Origin: Adenophora triphylla var. japonica
Lineage: Eukaryota > Streptophyta > Magnoliopsida > Asterales > Campanulaceae
Assembly: GCA_022495995.1 (NCBI GenBank)
Contig: JAFEMH010000936.1
Span: 62,001-126,000 of the forward strand
Length of the DNA: 64,000 nucleotides
Direction: 5' to 3'
Shown: positions 23,201 through 33,300 of the stretch, one piece after another
How the letters are laid out: every line of letters starts with the position of its first letter
Numbering within the stretch: the first letter of the stretch is position 1
The notes under the pieces: generated by a model
Database searches by the model: none
Told to the model about the DNA's origin: nothing
What the model saw: only the letters and a program-made list of their open reading frames with translations
Program-made: the position numbers and the translations under genes

Positions 23201-23367
23201 AGGCTCTTACTCGTGTTGTAACCACCCGTGCTGAAGTTGATATGCAGCGTATTAAAGAAGAATATCAGAGAAGAAACAGCGTGCCTCTTGACCGTGCCAT
23301 TGCCGGAGATACCTCTGGAGACTATGAGAAAATACTTCTGGCATTGATCGGGCATGGCAAAGCTTGA
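20222..23367 (+). CDS. Annexin (plant annexin D1 type), 316 aa
   Basis: Ca2+-dependent phospholipid-binding protein of cytosol and membranes, tied in plants to stress signalling and membrane traffic. Five exons: 20222-20297, 21660-21805, 22094-22312, 22467-22679 and 23071-23367 (TGA). They total 951 nt in phase. Repeat I begins [19 protein letters not shown] and continues [20 protein letters not shown], keeping the GWGTNE calcium loop. Repeat II begins after ANESTKML and lacks that loop, as in plant annexins. Repeat III carries [20 protein letters not shown]. Repeat IV carries [20 protein letters not shown], with a GxGTDE-like loop (RVGTDE), then [20 protein letters not shown]. Length and exon pattern match plant annexins. 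Residue 26 (Gly) is split over the first intron. Confidence 0.95.
21258..21537. mobile_element. Non-autonomous CACTA-like MITE in annexin intron 1
   Basis: Begins CACTACTACAAAAATGCC and ends GTTTTTTAGTAGTG. Subterminal inverted similarity (TAGAGGCTATTTG with AGAGGCTATTTAAG) is also visible. About 280 bp, non-coding. The 3-bp flanks (CTG and CTA) differ, so the family call is tentative. Confidence 0.6.
21922..22020. mobile_element. Short Stowaway MITE with central CTTGATCAAGA, in annexin intron 2
   Basis: The right end TCATTCATTTTGGGACGGAGGG precedes TA, and the centre is TTGATCTTGATCAAGAACAA. The left end (ACGAATGACCG) has lost the CTCCCTCC motif. Confidence 0.65.
22728..22945. mobile_element. 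Degraded Stowaway MITE in annexin intron 4
   Basis: The left end CTCCCTCCGTCCCAAAATGA is intact. The right end is only recognisable as AGACATTCAATTTAAGGACA. Confidence 0.55.
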
Positions 23368-23827
23368 TCAGAAGCATTTCTAGTTTATTGTGTGAAATAA
23401 TTACCATGGAGTTTATGAGGATTTTAATATATGCGAGGACTTTTTCTGCATAATTAAGCTATATTTTATGGTACCTTAATGTGTAATATTTGTTTTGGGT
23501 GTGTGTTTGAGTGCTTTTAAGTCAATGTTTTGTTGTTGAAATGTGCATTAACTTGTCAATATTTTGATGTTATAGTCAAATTTCTTCGGAAACGTGATTA
23601 TAACATCAAAATTCATAATATTGGGAACAACAAAGTTCAAACTGATGTAAATAATATTCATCAATTTTTTTAAATATCAAGATGGGGAAAATACCAAATT
23701 AAACATATTAACTTGAGAAGAAATTAGAATGAAGCAAGAATGAGAGGGATAATTAAGTTAATTACCATAATCACCAATCCAAAATTAATCCTAAACTAGG
23801 ATTATACCACTACAAAACAGCCCTGCA
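23368..23827. other. Intergenic space between convergent annexin and MADS-box genes
   Basis: Presumptive 3' UTRs. No repeat or ORF recognised. Confidence 0.6.
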
Positions 23828-23999
23828 TCAGTAAAATAAAGAGTGGAAAAACTCAAGTTCCTCAAATTTCGTTTTAGCCCCTTCCAATTTGTTTATCAAC
23901 CACTCCAACTCCTCCAAGTTATCGTACTCCTCAACTTTCACCCCTTCCAGCCAATTCTTGACCGTTTCAGACCCAGCATATTGTTCCCCATTATGATCA

Positions 24000-24034
<35 letters not shown>

Positions 24035-24277
24035 AGAAGCTCCAACCGAATTGAAGAATTGGTCAACGACGGAGTCAAAGTCAGGTTCGCCGTGGGTGAA
24101 AGGGCGGCCGGAGGGGGTGAAAAGGGCGATGGCGGCTTTGGCGGCGGCTTTGGAGTGGAGTTCTTTAATTTTCTTGACGAGACCCTTGCGGCGCTTTGAA
24201 AATGTCACCATTACTTGGGAAGCTTTCTCTTTTTTCTTGATCTCAATTTTCTTCTTCCCAGTTCCTCCGACACCCAT
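23828..24277 (-). CDS. Type I (M-alpha-like) MADS-box protein, 149 aa, intronless
   Basis: A nuclear transcription factor; type I members of the AGL61/AGL62 kind usually act in female gametophyte and endosperm. I chose the Met at 24277 because the MADS domain starts there (MGVGGTGKKKIEIKKKEKAS). The frame continues 5' by 30 codons, presumably leader. Next come VMVTFSKRRKGLVKKIKELH (the DNA-contacting helix), AAIALFTPSGRPFTHGEPDF and VVDQFF. The usual Cys-Gly-Ala-Glu part of the domain is replaced by an alanine-rich SKAAAKAA. A run of nine Ala (GCT/GCA repeat near 24004-24033) follows. The C-terminal third is a predicted coiled coil (NLEELEWLINKLEGAKTKFE). No K-domain and no intron. Open and plausible, but expression is unknown and the altered domain could mean relaxed constraint. 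Confidence 0.82.
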
Positions 24278-24769
24278 TTCTCTATTTTCTCTCTCTAGCA
24301 GATGAAAATTCCTTTCTGTGAGTTTTTTTTGGCGCAACAACTCCGGTGTCTGAATATATGTTGACAAGAAAGAAAAATAGCCGTTGGGAGTTTGCTTACC
24401 GCCAGCGCGAAGGAATTACTGAAATAGGAAACAGTATTTTCCTTTTAGCCGTTTGAATTATTGGAAGCGATTTTATATCAAATCTCCGGATTGTGTTGTA
24501 GATTTGATATCCGTTACAGCTTCCCTGATTTTAAACTTCATTTTCGTCAAAGAAGGTTATAATTCGAAATAATATCAATCTGAGTATCCAGTGACCCGAT
24601 AATACAGAGGGACAATAGAAGGTAAGAATGTATCCCTTGGGTCACCAAGGGCGGATAATCGATCTTTTGATGACTACTATTATGAATAAGATGTATTTAT
24701 TCCGGGAAAAAAACATGGCAAGAACACGTGCAAAGGTCGAGTCTATAAAAGATATTGGGGAGACAATAA
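24278..24769. other. Region upstream of the MADS-box gene
   Basis: No coding region or clear repeat recognised. The short frame at 24628-24852 runs into LINE-like 3' sequence and looks non-coding. Confidence 0.5.
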
Positions 24770-24925
24770 AAACATTGAGGTTTTATGTCTTTTTTTTTTT
24801 TGTTTCTTCTTTTTGTTTATTTTCTTTGTTGTTCCTTGATTGTCTGGTCTAGTCTCCGTCACATTTTATTTTATATTTTTAATAAAATTTAGGGAGCATT
24901 TGAAGCCCTTTTCGATTAAAAAATA
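24770..24925 (+). mobile_element. 5'-truncated LINE (L1-type) 3' end
   Basis: TTTTTAATAAAATTTAGGGAGCATTTGAAGCCCTTTTCG followed by an A-rich tail closely parallels the 3' end of the LINE at 38085-38135. Only about 150 bp remain. Confidence 0.5.
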
Positions 24926-25139
24926 AGAAGTTATAATTAAATGATAGGTAAAAGAAAAGGTTTTTATAAATAAATAAAAAAAAGGTAATACACTTGTTTA
25001 GGAGTTTATAAGTGCCACAGTAATGTGTTATAATATAGCAGCAACTTGATGTGCATAAATAAAATGTTTTCCAAGTATTGAGCAAAGTACGAATACCATG
25101 GATGACTCAACAATAAAGTAACGTCCTGCGTGGATGAGT

Positions 25140-25890
25140 CAACTTTGACTGTCAAATCACCATACCGCCATTTCGAAGACGGGCGGCTTGAAAGGGTCAT
25201 CTAGACGAGCTAAAGAGGAGAGGAGCGAGATCAATGATGATAGCGAGATGATCATCTCGCTCAAGTCATGGTATACAAAGCAAAGGGATTGTAGGTCGAA
25301 GTGGATAATAGGCGAGATGGGAATCTCGCACACCCTACTAGATCCCATTCTTGTTCAAGTCCGGCAAAGATGTTCAATCTAGGCGAGATGGGGATCCCGC
25401 CTAAGAGGTATCTGAAACTTCATTAAATGTGGCTCAATAAAGGGGAACCATCTCTCATCTCTGACACGAAGAACATCATTAAATGAGACACGAGACAACT
25501 ATTATTGTAGGCGCCCCAAAATCTCATAAAACGAGGAAATGTCAACTAAAGTTGGTAGAAGATAATCAGAGATCACATCAACTGGTAGTATCATGATATC
25601 ACCTATCACCTATCATTTTTATCCCCTTATCATAGAAAGAGGGTATAAATACACCTTCACCTTCTAAGTCAAGTAAGCCATTTTTCCGACTCTCAAGCTC
25701 TCTTCATTTCAATTTTGAGCTTATTCCATAACAGACACTTACTCTCACATCGGAGGGGCTTTAGCCGGAGAAGCCCCCGACTTAGTTTACGGTGTTCATT
25801 GTGTAGGCCTTGAGTGGATCATCGTGCCAGCTTCCCCTACGAGGAGACGACGCGTAGTGCAATAATCAGAACTCATTTTCTGGTAGCATC
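25140..25890 (+). mobile_element. LTR fragment of a retrotransposon (U3 with dyads, TATA, R/U5-like)
   Basis: TATAAATA at 25644-25651 is followed by a CT-rich leader and a segment with CTCACATCGGAGGGGCTTT...GAAGCCCCCGACTTAG, of the kind found in many plant LTRs. Upstream lie three dyads: GCGAGATGATCATCTCGC (25243-25260, a perfect palindrome), GCGAGAT-GGGA-ATCTCGC (25312-25329) and GGCGAGAT-GGGG-ATCCCGCC (25382-25401). No second LTR or internal domain was found nearby, so it may be a solo or partial LTR. Exact ends are uncertain. Confidence 0.55.
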
Positions 25891-26104
25891 ACAATCCATT
25901 AATATAAAATTTAGGGTTAAGAGATTAGGATTTATGTATTATCTGATGTGCTAGGAGCCATCAATCTCAACCGATATGCTGAATGTAACAGTAGCCATCC
26001 AAATTGCGGCCGATGATGACCGGTATCAAAACAAACTCGTTAGAAAGTAGTGACAACCTCAGCACCTCTCCTTTAGAATGTCCTCTTGGTTGCTGCAGTC
26101 TCAG

Positions 26105-26870
26105 TAGGGGTGCAATTGGTTAGTTTCGAACCGCGGTCTGAGACTGAACCGAATCAAATCTTACAGTTTGATTTGGTTTTCAAGTATAAATAGTTTGATT
26201 CGGTCTCAAATATTGGTAAACCACATGGTTCGGTTTGGTTTGTGTTCTAACTCTCCCAGACCAAATCAAACCGAACCACGGTTTAAAACCGTGAGACCGA
26301 ACCACCAAACTGAACCATGCTAACCGCCAAACCAAACCACATTATATAAACTAATACTAACCTCCATTTTGTAGCTTATATAATATTTTCGTATATTTAT
26401 TTACATTTACTGTTAGATCAATAAAAAAATTACATTACATAGATTAATCCTAACCTACGTTTTGTATATTATTTAATATTAATTTCATCATTTGTTATCT
26501 TCATTGCGATAAATAAATAACCAAGTTTTCTTCACGATTGACATTGTAAAGTGTTTTTCTTCCTTCAACCTATCTCTTCCTCTAATCTCTCTCTTCCTCC
26601 GACTTTCTTTTTAAACACCCGCATATTTTGCTTTTCCTCCGTGATCACGGAAATTTAAACAAATCTGATAATAAGTTGCGGTAAGAATCGTAGTTTGAAT
26701 CGTAATATAAACCATGGTATGAACCATGATCGAACCGTGGTTTAAACCACGTAATTGAATCGCGATTTAAACTAAATTGAACCTAACCTAACCATAGCGA
26801 TTTGGTATGGTTTGAATTTTTTTCATGGTTCGATTTGATTCGATTCGGTTTGAAATATTTTTAATGGATG
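26105..26870. mobile_element. hAT-like non-autonomous element with TTCGGTTTGG subterminal repeats (tentative)
   Basis: The left starts near GGGGTGCAATTGGTTAG, and many copies of GGTTCGGTTTGG, AACCGAACC and AACCGTGG variants occur in both orientations across 26130-26330 and 26690-26850. The pattern fits hAT-type elements with clustered subterminal motifs. No 8-bp duplication was identified. Confidence 0.4.
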
Positions 26871-27373
26871 ATGCTTCACTTGTACATTTATAAAACTTTT
26901 TTGTAACTCTTTAATCTACACTATTGTTAGTTTCTCTTAGAAATGAGACCATCTTTTTTGTACATCCTAAAATGAATGACACATTTCCAAACAAGGAAAT
27001 AACATCTGTGCAATTTCAACAAAAATAGTATGCAAACAAATAAAGCACGTTCCTTTTTGACAAGTTAAATACATATATTATTATGAAACGGAGCTAGTAA
27101 AGTAGAGTATTACTCGTATGTATTAGGACCCTTATTGATGTTGAGAAAGCATGAAGTAAATATACAGCTAGAAAGAGAGAATAAACTGCTACCAATTAGC
27201 CAACCATTCACATGAACTTAACATAACAATAAAATGTAATTATACAACAATATCGAACGATAGAAAACTTAGTTCCTATTACCATACAATAATATAAAAA
27301 AAAAAAAAAACCTCATACTTGTTAAGTTTAACATAAAACTCACACAAGTAAGCGTGAGCCGCACCTGAAAAAA
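26871..27373. other. 3' flank of the DUF4057 gene
   Basis: AT-rich with an A run at 27296-27310. Probable 3' UTR near the stop codon; nothing else recognised. Confidence 0.5.
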
Positions 27374-30300
27374 CTAAATCAAGGCAATGCTGCTCTCACC
27401 ACCAGGAGGCTTCCGAACGCCACCCAGGTAATCTCTAGGTGCTGCCTTACCGTCAGCAAAGATATTGCTGCCACTCATTTCTCTCAGTTTTGCCATACTC
27501 AAATGTTTTTCAGCAGAGCCAGGAGAAACGTCTCCTCTGAAAATATCATTCCCAGTCAACTCAGCAAACTTTTGATTATGTATTTTCTTTGTTGCCTTCC
27601 CTGCTGGTTCTTCACCAAACATGATATTACTCTGTCCTCCAGCAGGCTATATACGGAAAAAAAAGTAAACAAGATTAATGCGTGTGTGTTCATCAAAACA
27701 TGGACAGATGAATCAGTGGCGAAGCAGCTAATTTTTGAGAAGGGGGCATGATTGCTTGGGAAAAGAAAAATTACTTATCATTTACTCCTTCCGTCCCACT
27801 TTAAACTTCAAAAAATTCCCAAAAAGGTGTCCCATTTTAAACTTCACTGAATGGAAAGATTATAATACGTCTTTATTACATGGCCTCCACATGCCAGACA
27901 TTAGACAACAACTGTTCACTTCTCTACCCCACTTTCCCTCTCCTACTCACTTTCTATACTCACAAAACCCTACCCAACTTTCTATATTTTTTTAATAAAA
28001 ATAAAAATATACCTCTCCGTAAAATTTGAGCCCATTTTTTTTTTTAAAGTTTCTGATACAATATGGTATGATATGGGCCATCCGAAGGCAATCTTCAGCA
28101 ACATCAATCTTGGGCTGTTTCCTTTTCTTATTTCATTGTTTTCCTTATTTCATTGCTAGTATTTTTGGACTATTATTTTACTGATATTCTGAGTTATTTT
28201 AATTAGGTTTATTTTGGTAGTGTTCTAGAATAATCTTAGGAGTAGTATAAATAAGAAGCTAGGGTCATTGTAATCGGGGACTTTGATTTTTGATTTATGA
28301 AATATAGTTTTGCTGTGAGCAACTATTATTGAGGGTTTAAATCCCGTCTTGTTTTCTATTATTCCGTTCAGTCATTCCTCTCATTATCATATAAAACCTT
28401 TCTTTCGTTATCATTTGGTATCAGTTTCCTGGTTGAATTGATGACTGAACGAAGGCGTGGTCATGGTGTTCATGACCTATATGAAATCAAGAAGGACGAA
28501 CTGCGAAGAAAGATTCAAGATCTCAAACTCCGTTTGTTGCGTTCCGAGATTCGAGAACTCCAAAGATACTTTGATCGGGTGGAGGGTCGACGAATCCAAC
28601 GACAACTAGCGCAGTTGGAGAACTCGGATTCAGACGTATCGTCTGATGAAGAGGGTGTAGCGGTGACCAATCCCTCCGCTAGGGATCACGAACTTGGTGA
28701 CAGGACGTGGACATATCCTTCTAGGGTTATCGGCGACATGAAGACCGAGATTCCGGAGTTCGAAGGTGAGTCACAGCCTGAAAAGTTTGTTGATTGGTCT
28801 ATACCACCGGTGTTTGACAAGTGTGATTGCGAGATTTGTCATGTTGTGACAACTCACGTAATGGACGACGCGGAACACCTAATACGGCTGCAACCTGGGT
28901 GGACGGACGTCAGCCTGGGAGACCGGAAGGAAGTCACGGCCGAGCCCCGAGCTTGAGGCGGGCGCCTCATTGGAGGCCAGCGGGCGCCTCGTTAACAGAG
29001 GCAAGGTGCGATGTTTGGTACACACGTTGATTTGGTATGGCATTCTGAAACCATGTTTTTTCCTCCGTATGAAGATCCGTTTGACAGGTATATCCCACGT
29101 TCTTCGGTTCGATACATCATCCAGAAGTTGCTTAGTGAGTTCTTTGTATCGTTCCAATGGTGTGATTGGATGGATGTCGGGTTGAAAGGAATGAAGTATA
29201 CAATTCTTCGTCGTTTAAAAGATAAATTTCGAGCAACCTTTCCCATTACGACACTCAAAATTCGTGGACGAATTTTTTCTAAGGAGGGGAGGATGATACA
29301 ATATGGTATGATATGGGCCATCCGAAGGCAATCTTCAGCAACATCAATCTTGGGCTGTTTCCTTTTCTTATTTCATTGTTTTCCTTATTTCATTGCTAGT
29401 ATTTTTGGACTATTATTTTACTGATATTCTGAGTTATTTTAATTAGGTTTATTTTGGTAGTGTTCTAGAATAATCTTAGGAGTAGTATAAATAAGAAGCT
29501 AGGGTCATTGTAATCGGGGACTTTGATTTTTGATTTATGAAATATAGTTTTGCTGTGAGCAACTATTATTGAGGGTTTAAATCCCGTCTTGTTTTCTATT
29601 ATTCCGTTCAGTCATTCCTCTCATGAGTGGATGGTGATGCCATTTGGGCTCTCTAATGCTCCTAGCACGTTCATGCGACTCATGAACCAGATTTTCAGAC
29701 CTTTCATTGGTACGTTTGTTGTTGTTTACTTTGATGATATCTTGATTTATAGTAAATCAGCGCACAACACTTGGGACACTTGCGACGGGTTTTGATGTTA
29801 CTGCGTGAGCGAAAATTATATGCTTGTCGTAGAAGTGCCACTTTTGACGGGAGCAAGTGACCTTCTGGGGTATGTTGTTGCAAGGAGGGCATTCGTATGG
29901 ATGATTCGAAGGTGGAAGCTATCACTGGGCGCTCTGTACCGACGAATGTTCATGATGTTAGGCGGTTTCATGGTTTGGCTTCATTTTATCGCCCGTTTCA
30001 TTCGTGATTTTAGCAATATTTGCCCTCTTATTGTTGCGCATCGAGGAGTGTATTTGTGTGGAAACAAGGCGGCGGAGGATGCTTTTCGGCTTTGAAAAAG
30101 GCAGTGACACAAGCTCCTGTTCTTATTTTGCCCGATTTCGATGAGGTTTTTGAGGTTCATTGTGATGCCTCCAATGTTGGCGTTGGTGGTGTGTTGAGTC
30201 AGAATAAGAAGCCTGTCGCCTTCTTTAATGAGAGGAATGACTGAACGGAATAATAGAAAACAAGACGGGATTTAAACCCTCAATAATAGTTGCTCACAGC

Positions 30301-33300
30301 AAAACTATATTTCATAAATCAAAAATCAAAGTCCCCGATTCTGATGACCACAGCTTCTTATTTATACTACTAAGATTATTCTAGAATACTTGCAGAAATA
30401 AACCTAATTAAAATAACTCAGAATATCGATAAATAATAGTCCCGAAAATACTAGCGATGAAATAAGGAAAAGCAATGAAATAAGAAAGGAAACGGAGATT
30501 GATGTTCTTGAAGATTGCCTTCGGATGGCCCATATCATACCATATTGTATGATATGGGCCATCCCGATACAATATGGTATGATATGGGCCATCAGAAAGG
30601 CAATCTTGGACATCAATCTTGAGGCATTTTCTTTTCTTATTTCATTGTTTTCCTTATTTCATTGCTAGTATTTTTGGACTATTATTTTTGCGATATTACG
30701 AGTTATTTTAATTAGGTTTATTTTGGTAGTGTTCTAGAATAATCTTAGGAAGTAGTATAAATAAGAAGCTAGGAGTCATGTAATCGGGGACTTTGATTTT
30801 TGATTTATGAAATATAGTTTCTTTGTGGCAACTATTATTGAGGGTTTAAATCCCGTCTTGTTTTCTATTATTCCGTTCGATCATTCCTCTCATTATCATA
30901 TAAAACCTTTCTTTCGTTATCATTTGGTATCGGTTTCTGGTTGAATTGATGGCGAACGAAGGCGTGGTCATGGTGTTCGCGGCTATGAAATCAAGAAGGA
31001 CGAATGAAGAAAGATTCAAGATCTCAAACTCCGTTTGTTGCGTTAGAGATTCGAGAACTCGAAGATACTTTGATCGGGTGGAGGGTCGACGAATCCAGCT
31101 GACAACTAGCGCGAGTTGGAGAACTCCCGGATTCGGACGTATCGTCGACGAAGAGGGTGTAGCGGTGACCAATCCCTCCGTAGGGATCACGAACTTGGTG
31201 ACAGGACGTGGGACATATCCTTAGGGTTATCGGCGACATGAAGGCCGAGATTCCGGAGTTCGAAGGTGAGTCGCGGCGAAAAGTTTGTTGATTGGTCTAT
31301 ACCACCTAGGTGTTTGACAAGTGTGATTGCGAGATTTGTCATGTTGTGACAACTCACGAGAATGGACGACGGAACACCTAATACGAGCCCAGGCACAGGT
31401 GGACGGACGTCGGCCTGGGAGACCGGAAGGAAGTCACGGCCGAGCCCACGAGCTTGAGGCGGGCGCCTCATTGGAGGCCGGGCGGGCGCCTCGTTGCGAG
31501 GCAATGCGATGTTTGAGTACACACGTTGATTTGGTATGGCATTACGAAACCATGTTTTTCCTCCGTATGAAGATCCGTTTGTGACGGTATATCCAGCGTT
31601 CTTCGGTTCGATACATCATCCAGAAGTTGCTTAGTGAGTTCTTTGTATCGTTCCAATGGTGTGATTGGATGGATGTCGGGTTGAAAGGAATGAAGTATAC
31701 AATTCTTCGTCGTTTAAAAGATAAATTTCGAGCAACCTTTCCCATTACGACACTCAAAATTCGTGGACGAATTTTTTTCTAAGAGGGGAGGATGATACAA
31801 TATGGTATGATATGGGCCATCAGAAGGCAATCTTCAGCAACATCAATCTTGGGTACATTTCCTTTTCTTATTTCATTGTTTTCCTTATTTCATTGCTAGT
31901 ATTTTTGGACTATTATTTTACTGATATTCTGAGTTATTTTAATTAGGTTTATTTTGGTAGTGTTCTAGAATAATCTTAGGAGTAGTATAAATAAGAAGCT
32001 AGGGTCATTGTAATCGGGGACTTTGATTTTTGATTTATGAAATATAGTTTCTTTGTGGCAACTATTATTGAGGGTTTAAATCCCGTCTTGTTTTCTATTA
32101 TTCCGTTCAGTCATTCCTCTCATTATCATATAAAACCTTTCTTTCGTTATCATTTGGTATCAGTTTCCTGGTTGAATTGATGACTGAACGAAGGCGCGTC
32201 ACGGTGTTCATGACCTATATGAAATCAAGAAGGACGAATCTGCGAAGAAAGATTCAAGATCTCAAACTCCGTTTGTTGCGTTAGAGATTCGAGAACTCCA
32301 AAGATACTTTGATCGGGTGGAGGGTCGACGAATCCAGCGACAACTAGCGCGGTTGGAGAACTCGGATTCGGAGACGTATCGTCGATGAAGAGGGTGTAGC
32401 GGTGACCAATCCCTCCGTAGGGATCACGAACTTGGTGACGGGACGTGGGACATATCCTTACAGGGTTATCGGCGACATGAAGGCCAGAGATTCCGGAGTT
32501 CGAAGGTGAGTCACGGCTGAAAAGTTTGTTGATTGGTCTATACCACCGGTGTTTGACAAGTGTGATTGCGAGATTTGTCATGTTGTGACAACTCGCGTAA
32601 TGGACTGACGCGGAACACCTAATACGAGCCGACACAGGTGGACGGGACGTCGGCACAGGAGACCGGAAGGAAGTCACGGCCGAGCCCCGAGCTTGAGGCG
32701 GGCGCCTCATTGGAGGCCAGCGGGCGCCTCGTTAACGAGGCAAGGTGCGTGTTTGAGTACACACGTTGATTTGGTATGGCATTACGAAACCATGTTTTTT
32801 CCTCTGTATGAAGATCCGTTTCGGGACAGGTATATCCCACGTTCTTTCTGGGCTCGATACATCATCCGTAAGTTGCTTAGTGAGTTCTTTGTATCGTTCC
32901 AATGGTGTGATTGGATGGATGTCGGGTTGAAAGGAATGAAGTATACAATTCTTCGTCGTTTAAAAGATAAATTTCGAGCAACTTTCCCATTACGACCTTT
33001 CAAAAATTCGTGGAATCAATTTTTTTCTAAAGAGAGGAGGATGATACAATATGGTATGATATGGGCCATCAGAAGGCAATCTTCACAACATCAATCTTGG
33101 GAAATTTGTTTCCTTTTCTTATTTCATTGTTTTCCTTATTTCATTGCTAGTATTTTTGGACTATTATTTCGATATTACGAGTTATTTTAATTAGGTTTAT
33201 TTTGGTAGTGTTCTAGAATAATCTTAGGAGTAGTATAAATAAGAAGCTAGGGTCATTGTAATCGAGGACTTTGATTTTTGATTTATGAAATATAGTTTTG

